A stretch of 64,000 nt of DNA, taken from NCBI RefSeq assembly GCF_001658005.1, contig NZ_CP015986.1, positions 806,001-870,000 of the forward strand, in the 5' to 3' direction. Below, piece after piece: positions 38,677-47,835 of the stretch. Position 1 is the first letter of the stretch, and each line of letters starts with the position of its first letter. The notes under the pieces are model-generated. The model was not told where the DNA came from and ran no database searches. It saw only the letters and a program-made list of their open reading frames with translations. Source of the DNA: Sphingobium sp. EP60837. Lineage in GTDB: Bacteria; Pseudomonadota; Alphaproteobacteria; Sphingomonadales; Sphingomonadaceae. The translations under genes and the position numbers were made by a program.

Positions 38677-40143
38677 CTAAGGTTGTTGCCCCAACCCAGC
38701 AGGCACATTGGCATTTTGTACAGGCGTGTCAACGGTTCGCGTTGCTTGGGGCTTGGGCGCGGGGTCGAAATCCCAATCGAACCACTTGCCTTTGACCCGG
38801 TCGTAATTAACCATGGGGTTATAAAGCGCGCCCGTTTCCAGGCTTAGGTCGTCCGCTTCCGCGTGCCCCATGGCGGCGAGCAGGCTGAAGCCCGCGACAT
38901 AGGCATTGCGGCGCGCCGAAACCAACTGAACCTTGGCGTTCAGCGCTTCCTGCTCGGCATTCAATATGTCGATGATGGTGCGGCTGCCGACCGAATTTTC
39001 GGCGCGCACGCCTTCCAACGATAAATTGGCGGCTTCCACCGCTTTCTGGTTGGATTCGATGCTTTGCAGAGATGCCTGCCAGCTTGCATAGGCGGAGCGG
39101 GTCTGAGCGATGATGCCGCGTTCGACCTCGATTTCCTGTTCGATCGCTTGCGATTCCAGCGCCTGGTTCTGGCGCACCTGCGCGCCGGGACGGCCACCCT
39201 GATAGAGCGGCAGACGCAGCGTTGCGCCCGCTACCACCTGCTTGTTGGTCTGCGACGGATCGGGATTGCCCGCCTCATGCAGCGATCCCAGATAATGGGT
39301 ATAGCTGCCCTGCGCGAAACCGGACAGCGTCGGCAGGACGCCTGCCTTCGCGACCCTCACGTCATACCGCGCCGCCTCCCGCAGCTTGCGCGCGGCGATA
39401 ATGTCGGGATTGTCGGCAAGCGCCACCTGCACAGCCGTTTCTGGGGACGCAGGCAGGCCGGGCAATGGCGGGGGCGGCTGCAGGTCATCGGGCGCAGCGC
39501 CAACCAGAGCGATGTAATTTTCCCGGCTGGTGATGAGGTTGGCCCGGGCCGTCTGCAGGTCCGATCGGGCAAGCGCCAGCCGCGACTCGGACTGGGCAAC
39601 GTCAGTGCGGGTCAGATCGCCCACCTCGAACCGGTCGCTGGACGCCTGAAGGTTGACCTCCAGCGCATTCACATTGCCCATATTGAAGGAGACGATGGCG
39701 CTGTCCCGGATAACGTCCATATAGGCCGCGACGACCTGGGAGAAGATCGACGCTTCTGTCCCGCGCAGATTGGCCTGCCCCGCTTCGACGCGGACCTTTG
39801 CCGCCTTGACCCCGTTGCGCACCGCGCCGCCCTGATAGATGGGCACGCTGACGTTGGCGGTCCCCGCCAGCGACCGGTCGGGCGCCAGGAAGGAGCGTGC
39901 CGGTTTGACGATCAGTTCCTGAAACTCTGCGGTAGTGCCTACGGCGGGACGGCCATCGGCCTTGCGAAGCGGCACATTTTCATCCGTTGCGCGCTGCTGC
40001 GCACGCGTACCGGTGAGGGTGGGATTGGATCGATAGGCTTTGGCGAGCGCACCCTGGAGGGTCTCCGCGCTTGCCATGCCAGCGTTAAGGAGCAGCAAAA
40101 CCGTGGCGGCGGAGTACCGAAGAAACACCTGCTTCGCTGTCAT
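38677..40143 (-). CDS. tolC: TolC family outer-membrane efflux channel
   Basis: A 488-residue outer-membrane channel for type I secretion or tripartite efflux. The signal peptide ends GMASAETLQGAL (about residue 26), and two repeats of long coiled-coil helices follow. SVPIYQGGAVRNGVKAAKV and RLPLYQGGRPGAQVRQNQAL are the repeated beta-strand motifs, and TSRENYIALVG and IIDILNAEQEALNAKVQLV are further signatures. The last 60 residues are proline-rich and probably disordered. It lies 15 nt after the pcm-type gene and may be co-transcribed with it. Confidence 0.93.
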   Translation of the reverse strand: MTAKQVFLRYSAATVLLLLNAGMASAETLQGALAKAYRSNPTLTGTRAQQRATDENVPLRKADGRPAVGTTAEFQELIVKPARSFLAPDRSLAGTANVSVPIYQGGAVRNGVKAAKVRVEAGQANLRGTEASIFSQVVAAYMDVIRDSAIVSFNMGNVNALEVNLQASSDRFEVGDLTRTDVAQSESRLALARSDLQTARANLITSRENYIALVGAAPDDLQPPPPLPGLPASPETAVQVALADNPDIIAARKLREAARYDVRVAKAGVLPTLSGFAQGSYTHYLGSLHEAGNPDPSQTNKQVVAGATLRLPLYQGGRPGAQVRQNQALESQAIEQEIEVERGIIAQTRSAYASWQASLQSIESNQKAVEAANLSLEGVRAENSVGSRTIIDILNAEQEALNAKVQLVSARRNAYVAGFSLLAAMGHAEADDLSLETGALYNPMVNYDRVKGKWFDWDFDPAPKPQATRTVDTPVQNANVPAGLGQQP

Positions 40144-40158
40144 GACCCCCCCGGCCTG

Positions 40159-40791
40159 TTAAAAAACAAAACGCTCCGGCGCAGAAAAACCGGGCAGCAC
40201 CACCATCTCCAGATCGGCAAGGCTTGCAAGGCCCAGCACTCCCGAAATTACGCGCCCGCTGCACAGGCGTGTGACGCCGCGCTCCACCAGACCCGTCACG
40301 ACCCGCGCGCCATCGGCAAGTTGCTGAACGAGCGCGGCGGGCACTTCCTCCACGGCCCCGTCGATGAACAGCAGGTCATATGGCGCGCCTTCAGGAGCGC
40401 CCGCGGCGAGCGCACCGCGCACGACTTTGGCAGCGCCGTCCAGAAGCTGCGGCCCGTCTTCGGCCTCCACCGCCGTCACCTTCGCGCCCAGCGCTGTCAG
40501 GAGCGCCGCGCTATATCCTGTCGCAGCCCCGATGAGCAGGACGCGATCGCCCTCCTCAACCCGGCCTTCCTTGAGCAAGCGCCCAGTCGCCAAGGGAGGA
40601 TTAAGCGCGCGGCCGTTCGAAAGCGGAACCGCGCGGTCGATATAGGCCATCGCCCGGCGCTCGGCGGGTACAAAATCTTCCCGCGGCACCTTTGCCATCG
40701 CCGCGATTACGCGCTGGTCATCGACATCGCTGGTACGAAGCTGGCTTTCGACCATGGCGGCCCGCATCGATGAAAAATTCTGCTCGGTCAC
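40159..40791 (-). CDS. Protein-L-isoaspartate O-methyltransferase family protein
   Basis: A 210-residue SAM-dependent methyltransferase of the PCMT family, which repairs isoaspartyl residues. It begins with VTEQNFSSMRAAMVESQLR. VPREDFVP, PPLATGRLLKEG and VLLIGAATGYSAALLTALG (SAM motif I) are in the right order. The PCMT 'SxP' segment is less typical, as in the group always found before alphaproteobacterial tolC, so activity is uncertain. The start is GTG 40791, ten nucleotides after GAGGAAG. It heads the pcm-tolC-popZ-valS run. Confidence 0.82.
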   Translation of the reverse strand: MTEQNFSSMRAAMVESQLRTSDVDDQRVIAAMAKVPREDFVPAERRAMAYIDRAVPLSNGRALNPPLATGRLLKEGRVEEGDRVLLIGAATGYSAALLTALGAKVTAVEAEDGPQLLDGAAKVVRGALAAGAPEGAPYDLLFIDGAVEEVPAALVQQLADGARVVTGLVERGVTRLCSGRVISGVLGLASLADLEMVVLPGFSAPERFVF

Positions 40792-40981
40792 GACACTTCC
40801 TCGATTGGCACAACTGTATTGGGAAGGCAACACAGTGCTGACGTTAACGGACCTCTAAATCACGGGGCTTGCAACGCCAAGCGGCTTTCCGCGCCCATGA
40901 GCGAGAATCTTGAAGGGGAGCGCCACCCGCGTGCTTGACTTTGAAACAAAAGCCTCACATTTGCGGCGTCCCACATGCGCA

Positions 40982-41055
40982 AGGCCCGATGGCGGAGTGG
41001 TGACGCAGCGGACTGCAAATCCGTATACGCCGGTTCGATTCCGGCTCGGGCCTCC
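40982..41055 (+). tRNA. tRNA-Cys (anticodon GCA)
   Basis: A complete 74-nt cloverleaf. The acceptor GGCCCGA pairs with TCGGGCC, the discriminator is T and CCA is encoded. The anticodon loop CTGCAAA gives anticodon GCA. The T arm is GCCGG-TTCGATT-CCGGC. A candidate promoter lies just upstream: TTGACT at 40935-40940 with ACATTT at 40957-40962 (16-nt spacer). The -35 match is good and the -10 poor. Confidence 0.97.
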
Positions 41056-41075
41056 AAGCGCGCCTTTGTCAGCAT

Positions 41076-41867
41076 TCATGCGATCAGGCGCCAGCCGACC
41101 ACCGCCAGAATAACCGCCAGCAGCGGCTGAAGCACGCGGTCCGATGCGCGCGTCGCAAGCAGTGAGCCGATGATGATGCCCGGAATTGACCCGAGCAGCA
41201 GGTTGAGCAGCAGTTCGGAATTGACGTTCCCGATCCACAAATGCCCCAATCCCGCCACCAGAGTTAGCGGGACGGCATGAACGATATCCGTCGCTACCAG
41301 CCTCTGCATGCGCATGCGTATGGGATAGAGCGCCAAGAGCAATGTCGCGCCGATCGCCCCAGCACCAACGGAAGTCAGCGTCACCATGCCCCCCAGCAGC
41401 GCCCCTGCCGCCACCGTCAGCGCAGGCTGCCAGCGCGTGAAGCTGTCGGCTGTCCCTACGCGCCGCGCCAGCGCCCAGCGGTGGAAACGACCACGGAGCA
41501 GCATCGCAACCGCCGTGGCGATCAACACGAACCCAAGGCCCATGGTCACGATGCCGCCCTTGATCTGCTCAACATGCGTCTGCGAAAGAATCAGCAGCAT
41601 GATCAGGGCGGCAGGCAGGCTGCCAAGGCAAAGCCGCTTCACCACCTCATAGTCAGGCCCGCCGTCAGGGCCGCCATGGCGATGATGGATCGTGCCACCC
41701 ACGGACTTGGTGATGGCCGCAAACCACAAGTCGGTGCCAACCGCCGTCGCGGGCGCGACGCCGAACAACAGGATGAGGATAGGCGCCATCAATGACCCGC
41801 CGCCTACGCCCGTCAGGCCGACCATCAACCCGACGAACAGGCCCGCGATCCCATGCAGCCAATCCAT
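41076..41867 (-). CDS. TauE/SafE family membrane protein (sulfite exporter type)
   Basis: A 263-residue protein with about eight hydrophobic helices. It starts MDWLHGIAGLFVGLMVGLTG with the family motif VGGGSLMAPILILLFG. The second half repeats it as LLGGMVTLTSVGAGAIGATL. Members export sulfite, sulfoacetate or other small anions, and several are unassigned. The frame is open further upstream, but MDWLHGIAG is the conserved start. Its stop is 21 nt from tRNA-Cys, which is on the other strand. Confidence 0.85.
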   Translation of the reverse strand: MDWLHGIAGLFVGLMVGLTGVGGGSLMAPILILLFGVAPATAVGTDLWFAAITKSVGGTIHHRHGGPDGGPDYEVVKRLCLGSLPAALIMLLILSQTHVEQIKGGIVTMGLGFVLIATAVAMLLRGRFHRWALARRVGTADSFTRWQPALTVAAGALLGGMVTLTSVGAGAIGATLLLALYPIRMRMQRLVATDIVHAVPLTLVAGLGHLWIGNVNSELLLNLLLGSIPGIIIGSLLATRASDRVLQPLLAVILAVVGWRLIA

Positions 41868-42033
41868 ATCATGCCCCCGGCTTCTCGATGCAGGCGACGG
41901 CTTACGACCCTGCGCACGGTGCATCCAGCCCTGCCGGAGAGAAATTTTCACCTGCAAAAGAGGCGTATGACCAGATTCGCCGCGCGCGCCGGTCTCGACT
42001 TCCCTTCCCGCCCCCGTCTAAAGAGGAGCGATG

Positions 42034-42705
42034 ATGAAGCTGTTCATAGGCAATAAGGCTTATTCGAGTTGGTCGCTGCGCGGTTGGCTCGCTTGCAAGC
42101 TGAGCGGTTTGCCGTTCGAGGAAGTCGTGGTTCCGCTCTATGATGAGGTTTGGGAGAAGCGGCGCGAAGGCGATGAGTTCGCGCCGTCCTCGGGTAAGGT
42201 GCCGATCCTGTGGGACGGGGACGACACGGTGGTCTGGGACAGCCTGGCGATCATCGAATATCTCAATGAAAAAACGGGTGGCGACAAATTCTGGCCCGCC
42301 GACACTGCCGCCCGCGCGATGGCGCGTTCAATGGCGGCGGAAATGCATTCAAGCTTCGCCGCGCTGCGCCGAGAGCACAGCATGAACATCCGTCAGATCT
42401 ACGCTGCCGTGCCGCCCTCCGAAGCGGTTGCCCAGGATATTGCGCGGATTATGCAGCTCTGGGCGCAGGCGCGCGCACGTTATGGCGGAATCGGCGACTT
42501 TCTGTTCGGCGAGTTCAGCGCAGCCGACGTCATGTTCGCGCCGGTCGTGACGCGCTTCATTACCTACCAACTCCCCGTCGCCCGCTTTGCTGACGCCTAT
42601 ATGCAGGCGATCATCGCCCACCCGTGGATGCAGGAATGGATCGGCGGGGCTCAGGCTGAGGAATGGGTGATCGACCGCTTCGAGGCTCCACCGCAAGCGG
42701 GGTGA
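42034..42705 (+). CDS. Glutathione S-transferase family protein
   Basis: A 223-residue cytosolic GST. The thioredoxin-like N-domain (MKLFIGNKAYSSWSLRGWLA) has a serine-rich site near residue 11. The cis-Pro and glutathione gamma-Glu site is SSGKVPILWDGDDTVVWDSL, followed by AIIEYLNE. The alpha-helical C-domain ends ADVMFAPVVTRFITYQLPV. The two tandem ATGs at 42031 and 42034 both follow GAGGAG; the second has the better spacing. The substrate is unknown. Confidence 0.87.
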   Translation: MKLFIGNKAYSSWSLRGWLACKLSGLPFEEVVVPLYDEVWEKRREGDEFAPSSGKVPILWDGDDTVVWDSLAIIEYLNEKTGGDKFWPADTAARAMARSMAAEMHSSFAALRREHSMNIRQIYAAVPPSEAVAQDIARIMQLWAQARARYGGIGDFLFGEFSAADVMFAPVVTRFITYQLPVARFADAYMQAIIAHPWMQEWIGGAQAEEWVIDRFEAPPQAG

Positions 42706-42724
42706 GTTGCTTTAGCTCACTCCC

Positions 42725-42800
42725 CGTCATTCCAGCGAAAGCTGGAATCTGAGAAGACGCCCGACACAGCCTGAGACCTCAGCTTCCGCTGGAGTGATGA
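42725..42800. repeat. Palindromic repeat pair (family A) after the GST gene
   Basis: CGTCA-TTCCAGC-gaaa-GCTGGAA-TCTGAG is followed, after a spacer, by CTGAGA-CCTCAGC-ttcc-GCTGGAG-TGATGA. The architecture is the same as at 13365-13447, with different stem bases but conserved CGTCA and TGAGA flanks and tetraloops. This co-variation is typical of a mobile or folded palindromic element. Confidence 0.7.
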
Positions 42801-42838
42801 ATTGTTGGGAGCGGCGTCTTCTCACCTACAACCGACAC

Positions 42839-42884
42839 AAAAATGGGCCGGAAGGACAATGTCCCGCCGGCCCATTTTATTTTT
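42839..42884. terminator. Bidirectional terminator between GST and ndk
   Basis: AAAATGGGCCGG (42840-42851) pairs perfectly with CCGGCCCATTTT (42867-42878). Reading plus, the stem is followed by ATTTTTC; reading minus, it is followed by TTTTTGTG. The convergent GST and ndk genes can therefore both terminate here. Confidence 0.85.
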
Positions 42885-42895
42885 CTGTCGTTCGA

Positions 42896-43318
42896 TCAGC
42901 CGACGATTTCGTCCGACTTGAAGAAATAAGCGATTTCGATCGCCGCATTTTCCTCGCTGTCCGAACCATGGACCGAATTGGCTTCGATCGACTCGGCATA
43001 TTCCTTGCGGATCGTGCCTTCGTCGGCATTGGCGGGGTTGGTAGCGCCCATGATGTCGCGGTTGCGCTTCACGGCGTCTTCGCCTTCCAGAACCTGGACG
43101 ACGACAGGGCCCGAAATCATGAAGGCGACCAGGTCAGCGAAGAACGGGCGTTCCTTGTGAACGGCGTAGAAGCCTTCGGCCTGCTCGCGGCTCATGCGGA
43201 TGCGCTTGGATGCGACGACGCGCAGGCCCGCTTCTTCCAGCTTCTTGGTCACGGCGCCGGTCAGATTGCGGCGCGTGGCGTCGGGCTTGATGATCGAAAA
43301 GGTGCGGGTCACAGCCAT
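42896..43318 (-). CDS. ndk: Nucleoside diphosphate kinase
   Basis: The 140-residue kinase transfers the gamma phosphate between nucleoside triphosphates and diphosphates. It starts [20 protein letters not shown], and the active-site His is in [20 protein letters not shown] (about residue 117). The conserved [18 protein letters not shown] segment appears as [20 protein letters not shown]. The frame is open upstream, but ATG 43318 starts the conserved domain. It lies 90 nt after holC on the same strand and shares a two-way terminator with GST. Confidence 0.97.
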   Translation of the reverse strand: MAVTRTFSIIKPDATRRNLTGAVTKKLEEAGLRVVASKRIRMSREQAEGFYAVHKERPFFADLVAFMISGPVVVQVLEGEDAVKRNRDIMGATNPANADEGTIRKEYAESIEANSVHGSDSEENAAIEIAYFFKSDEIVG

Positions 43319-43408
43319 GAGGCTCAAAAGCTCCGGATTGTTGGAATTGGCGCGCCCTTTAGACCGCGCTGTCCCGCACTGCAAGGGGGCGCGGACAGGT
43401 GGAGGCAC

Positions 43409-43846
43409 TTACGGCCCCTGCACCCATTTGCCCTGCTCTTGCCGCCAAAAGCGGGAAGTGACGCCGTCGCGCTTCGAAAGTGAGCGCCAGCTTTCGCGCG
43501 CCCCGTCAATGGTGACCGCGTCGAAGAAGTAGAAGGCTCGGTCGAAATCCAGCGCTTCCTCACGCCAGAGGCCATCGGCCAGCGCTATATGTCGGGCGCC
43601 ATTTGCAGGCACGCAATCCTGCGCCAGCAGCACGGGTTGGAGGGAGTCCTTCCCCTCCCCCGCACGACCATGGGCGATGAAACTCTCCGGCGGCCCGGCC
43701 CATAGTCCCGTGGAAATACGCCCCAGCTGCGCCTCATCCTGCGCCACCACCAATAGCCGCTCCCCTAGCCCCAGGATGCGCGCGGCAATGGCGGGCAGCA
43801 CCTGATCGACGGGATCGCGGCTCAGCTGGTAGAAATCGACTTGCAT
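43409..43846 (-). CDS. holC: DNA polymerase III subunit chi
   Basis: The 145-residue chi subunit links the clamp loader to single-strand-binding protein. MQVDFYQLSRDPVDQVLPAI and ERLLVVAQDEAQLGRISTGL then WAGPPESFIAHG are the family landmarks. Its ATG overlaps the pepA stop by one base (TGATG), so it is probably translationally coupled to pepA, an order also known from enterobacteria (pepA-holC-valS). psi (holD) is not present. Confidence 0.92.
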   Translation of the reverse strand: MQVDFYQLSRDPVDQVLPAIAARILGLGERLLVVAQDEAQLGRISTGLWAGPPESFIAHGRAGEGKDSLQPVLLAQDCVPANGARHIALADGLWREEALDFDRAFYFFDAVTIDGARESWRSLSKRDGVTSRFWRQEQGKWVQGP

Positions 43847-45291
43847 CAGCGCTCGAACTTGTCGCTCACGAGCCGGTCGATGAGGCGGACGCCATAGCCG
43901 GTCGCGCCCTTGTCCCAGGTCGCGCCGGGCTTGTCGGCCCAGACCATTCCCGCAATGTCGAGATGCGCCCATTTGACGCCTTCATCGACGAAGCGCTTGA
44001 TGAACTGCGCCGCGGTGATCGATCCGGCGTAGCGCGCGCCCATATTCTTCATGTCGGCGATCGGGCTGTCGATCAGCTTGTTATAGGCGTCGGACAGCGG
44101 GAAGCGCCACAGTTGGTCCCCGCTCGCCTTGCCTGCGGCGATCAGATCCTCGGCCAGCCCATCGTCATTGGCGAAGATGCCCGCATATTGATCGCCCAAC
44201 GCGACAATCATAGCGCCGGTCAGCGTTGCAAGATCAATGATAACCTCCGGCGCATAGGTCTTCTGCGCCCAGGTGATGACATCGCACAGCACCAGGCGGC
44301 CTTCGGCATCAGTATTGATGACCTCGATCGTCTGACCCGACATGGATGTGACGATGTCGCCCGGCCGCTGCGCGTTGCCGTCGGGCATATTTTCCACCAA
44401 GCCGCAGATGCCCACGACGCGCGCCTTCGCCTTGCGGCCCGCAAACGCCTTCATTGCGCCCGCGACCGCACCCGCGCCGCCCATGTCCCACTTCATGTCT
44501 TCCATGCCCGCGCCAGGCTTCAGGGAAATGCCGCCCGTATCGAAGGTCACACCCTTCCCGACGAAGACGATGGGCTTGCTTTCCGCTCCGCCGGTGCCGT
44601 CCCATTCCATCGCCAGCAGGCGCGGCTCACGCACCGATCCCTGCGCCACGCCGAGCAGCGCGCCCATACCGAGTTCGGCCATCGCCGCCTTGTCGAGAAC
44701 GGTGATCTTGACGCCCATCTGTTCAAGATGGCGGCAGCGTTCGACGAAGCTCTCCGGATACAAGATGTTCGCGGGCTCTGACACCAGCTCGCGCGTAAAG
44801 GCGACGCCTTCGGCCACGGCGGCCAGCCGCTGCCATTCCGCTTCTGCGCCGTTGGCGACCAGGCTGATCTTGGTGAGCGTCGGCTTCGCCTTTTCCGGCT
44901 GCCGGGTACGGTAGGTATCGATCCGCCAAGCGCGCAGCAGAGCACCGAAAGCGAAATGCGCCGCCTTCTCGCCGCTTGCCCCGCCAAAAAATTCTACTGC
45001 CGCATGGGTAGCGCCGCTCGTCAGCAGGCGGGCCGTCAGCGCAGCGCCCGCGCGCTCCATATCCGTGTCGGCGCCTGCGCCCGTGCCGACCAGCACCACG
45101 CGCAGCACCTTGCCGCCCTCCTCCGCGAAGCTCTCAAAGCTCGCCCCTGCCTCGCCCGTGAATCGCGCCGCCACCGCGCCCGCCGCCAAAGTCGCCGCCG
45201 CCGCGACCGGCAGGGCGTCGAAACCGCCCTTGGGCACGGCAAAGACCAGGGTGTCGGCGTCTGGACGCACCGGGCTGAACGCGATTTCCAT
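43846..45291 (-). CDS. pepA: Leucyl (cytosol) aminopeptidase
   Basis: The 481-residue M17 metallopeptidase removes N-terminal residues from peptides. The C-terminal catalytic domain shows the two-zinc site as VGKGVTFDTGGISLKPGAGM and EDMKWDMGGAGAV. NTDAEGRLVLCD is the diagnostic M17 signature. The start ATG 45291 has AAGGA upstream; the open frame beyond it is only antisense to lptD. It is divergent from lptD across 186 nt and drives holC by overlap. Confidence 0.95.
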   Translation of the reverse strand: MEIAFSPVRPDADTLVFAVPKGGFDALPVAAAATLAAGAVAARFTGEAGASFESFAEEGGKVLRVVLVGTGAGADTDMERAGAALTARLLTSGATHAAVEFFGGASGEKAAHFAFGALLRAWRIDTYRTRQPEKAKPTLTKISLVANGAEAEWQRLAAVAEGVAFTRELVSEPANILYPESFVERCRHLEQMGVKITVLDKAAMAELGMGALLGVAQGSVREPRLLAMEWDGTGGAESKPIVFVGKGVTFDTGGISLKPGAGMEDMKWDMGGAGAVAGAMKAFAGRKAKARVVGICGLVENMPDGNAQRPGDIVTSMSGQTIEVINTDAEGRLVLCDVITWAQKTYAPEVIIDLATLTGAMIVALGDQYAGIFANDDGLAEDLIAAGKASGDQLWRFPLSDAYNKLIDSPIADMKNMGARYAGSITAAQFIKRFVDEGVKWAHLDIAGMVWADKPGATWDKGATGYGVRLIDRLVSDKFER

Positions 45292-45477
45292 CGAGGGTCC
45301 TTCTTCTTTTCTGATCGTCGAGCGCAAGGAACGCGCCAAGTCAGATAATGTCGCTTGCTCCATCTGGCAAAGCCGTTCGACCGATTTCCGGCAAAAGAAG
45401 CGTGACGAAAGATTGCGGCGCAGGCAAAGCAATGCGATAGGCGGGCAACGAAGCGCCCCCGAAGAGGCACGATCCCC

Positions 45478-47748
45478 TTGCAGATTTTCACCCGTTCCGC
45501 GCATCTGAAACATATGCTTGCCGCTGGCGTGGCGCTCGTCTGTATGGGCGCAATGCCCTATGCGGCGGCGCAGGATCTGCAGCAGCCACCGGCCCCTGTC
45601 AGCACGCCCGACGCCCCCGTTCCCGCCAGCGACGAGCAGATCGGCTTTGCCGCCGACAGCTTGGAATATGACAGCAACACGGAAATCGTAACGGCCAGCG
45701 GCAACGTCCAGTTGCTGCGGCAGGGCAACCGCCTGCGCGCGGACAAGGTGGTCTGGAACCGCACGACCGGACAGGTCGAAGCGCGCGGCAATGTCTCTGC
45801 GACCGATCCCGAAGGCAATATCGCCTATGGCGACCGTTTCCAGGTTACCGACACGCTGAAGGACGGCACTGTCGAGAATATGCTGCTGGTGCTGCAGTCC
45901 GGCGGTCGGCTGGCGGCGGCCCAGGGCGTGCGCGTGAACGGCGTGTATACGCTCCACAAGGCGGCCTATACCGGCTGCAAGGTGGAGGACAGCCACGGCT
46001 GTCCCAAGGAGCCGACCTGGCAGATCAAGGCGGTGAAGGTCGTCTATGATCCGGTCGCCGCTCGGGTCAAATATCGCAACGCCAATATCGAACTGTTCGG
46101 CCTGCCGCTGATCCCGCTGCCGGGCTTTTCCCATCCGGTGGGCGATACCGGGGGCTCCGGTTTGCTGGTGCCCAATCTCCGGTACGACCGCACCAACGGG
46201 CTGGAAGTAGCGCTTCCCTATTATCTGAAGCTCGCCCCCAACCGCGATCTGACGATTACGCCGCACATCTATTCCGAAACGCTGCCGATGCTGGAGGCGA
46301 ACTTCCGCCATCGTTGGGATCGCGGCGCCTACCAGATCACCGGCTACGCAACCCATGCCAGCCGGTCGGCGGCCAGCAGCACCTTGCCCGGATCGACCAC
46401 GCCTGCGGGAACGGAAAAAGACTTTCGCGGCTATATCGACGCCAGCGGCGGCATGCAGCTGACGCCGGAATGGAGCATCAACGGATCGATCCGCGTCGCC
46501 AGCGACCGCACCTTCCTGCGCCGCTACGACATCAGCCGCGATGACCGGCTGCGGTCGACCCTGGGGGCGCAGCGGATCGGCGAGAACAGCTACTTCTCCA
46601 TCGCCGGCTGGGCGGTGCAGACGTTGCGCAGCGGCGACCCGCAAGGCCAGACCCCGATCGCCCTTCCCGTCATCGATTATCGTCTCCGTCTGCTCGACCC
46701 TTTGCTGGGCGGCCGTATCCAACTGCAAGCCAACAGCCTGGCCATCACCCGCACCGATGGGCAGGATACGCAGCGCGCCTTTGCCGCGTTCGAATGGAAC
46801 CTGCGCAAGCTGACAGGCATGGGCCAGGAGGTGAACTTCACCACCTATCTGCGCGGCGACGTTTATCACAGCAGCGACAATCTGCTGAACAACATCCCCC
46901 GCTATGCTGGTGATCCGGGCTGGAAGGCGCGCGGCATCGCGGCGGCGGCGATGGATGTCCGCTGGCCCTTCATCGGCGAGGCGTTCGGTGGCGTGCAGCG
47001 TATCGCCCCGCGCGTTCAGATCGTCGCAGCGCCTCGGCTCGCCAACCTGTCCGTACCCAATGAGGACGCGCGCGCGATCGATCTGGAGGACAGCAACCTC
47101 TTCGCCCTCAATCGTTTCGCGGGCTATGACCGGTTCGAGGATTCAAGCCGCATCACCTACGGCCTGGAATATAACCTCTCACTGCCCGGCTTCTCGCTCG
47201 ACACGGTGGTCGGGCAAAGCTATCGGCTCGACAATCGCGAAAGCATCCTGCCCGACGGCACCGGATTATCGGACCGCATGTCCGATATCGTCGGCCGTAC
47301 AACCGTGCGCTACAAGGATTTCATCAGCCTCATTCACCGCTTCCGTCTCGACAAGGATGGCCTGTCCGTGCGGCGCAATGAGGTTGATGCCACCATCGGC
47401 AGTCGCAAAACCTATGCAATGGTGGGCTATCTGCGTCTGAACCGCAACGCCGCGACCGGCTTGGAGGATCTTCAGGACCGCGAGGAACTGCGGCTGGGCG
47501 GCCGCGTCCAGTTTGCCCGCTTCTGGTCCGTCTTCGGCTCGACTGTTGTCGATTTGACCGATGGGAAGGAAGATCCGCTGAGCGTTGCCGACGGCTATGA
47601 ACCCGTCCGTCACCGGCTTGGCGTCGCCTATGAGGATGACTGCCTGACGCTGGGCCTCACCTGGCGGCGCGACTATCTGGCGGCCGGCGACGCGCGAAAG
47701 GGCAACAGCTTCCAACTACGGCTGGCTTTTCGGAATATCGGCATATAA
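45478..47748 (+). CDS. lptD: LPS-assembly outer-membrane protein LptD
   Basis: The 756-residue protein inserts LPS into the outer leaflet with LptE. The signal peptide (HMLAAGVALVCMGAMPYAAA) precedes an OstA/LptA-like jellyroll (IGFAADSLEYDSNTEIVTAS then GNVQLLRQGNRLRADKVVW). A large beta barrel follows, ending LRLAFRNIGI. YTGCKVEDSHGCPK carries the paired cysteines. The start is uncertain: TTG 45478 is open and ATG 45514 is just before the hydrophobic core. It heads lptD-surA-pdxA-rsmA. Confidence 0.94.
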   Translation: MQIFTRSAHLKHMLAAGVALVCMGAMPYAAAQDLQQPPAPVSTPDAPVPASDEQIGFAADSLEYDSNTEIVTASGNVQLLRQGNRLRADKVVWNRTTGQVEARGNVSATDPEGNIAYGDRFQVTDTLKDGTVENMLLVLQSGGRLAAAQGVRVNGVYTLHKAAYTGCKVEDSHGCPKEPTWQIKAVKVVYDPVAARVKYRNANIELFGLPLIPLPGFSHPVGDTGGSGLLVPNLRYDRTNGLEVALPYYLKLAPNRDLTITPHIYSETLPMLEANFRHRWDRGAYQITGYATHASRSAASSTLPGSTTPAGTEKDFRGYIDASGGMQLTPEWSINGSIRVASDRTFLRRYDISRDDRLRSTLGAQRIGENSYFSIAGWAVQTLRSGDPQGQTPIALPVIDYRLRLLDPLLGGRIQLQANSLAITRTDGQDTQRAFAAFEWNLRKLTGMGQEVNFTTYLRGDVYHSSDNLLNNIPRYAGDPGWKARGIAAAAMDVRWPFIGEAFGGVQRIAPRVQIVAAPRLANLSVPNEDARAIDLEDSNLFALNRFAGYDRFEDSSRITYGLEYNLSLPGFSLDTVVGQSYRLDNRESILPDGTGLSDRMSDIVGRTTVRYKDFISLIHRFRLDKDGLSVRRNEVDATIGSRKTYAMVGYLRLNRNAATGLEDLQDREELRLGGRVQFARFWSVFGSTVVDLTDGKEDPLSVADGYEPVRHRLGVAYEDDCLTLGLTWRRDYLAAGDARKGNSFQLRLAFRNIGI

Positions 47749-47835
47749 GGATCAGCCTTCCCGCCCTTCCGCTCAGGACCGGTTAAGGCGGATCGGCGCA
47801 TCAGCGCCGGACCGTATTGGAGAGTTTTGCCGACG

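Noticed and set aside
45292..46869. Upstream in-frame extension of pepA to more than 1000 codons
   Set aside because: The extension is antisense to lptD and the divergent promoter region; the M17 family N-terminus and a good ribosome binding site place the start at 45291.
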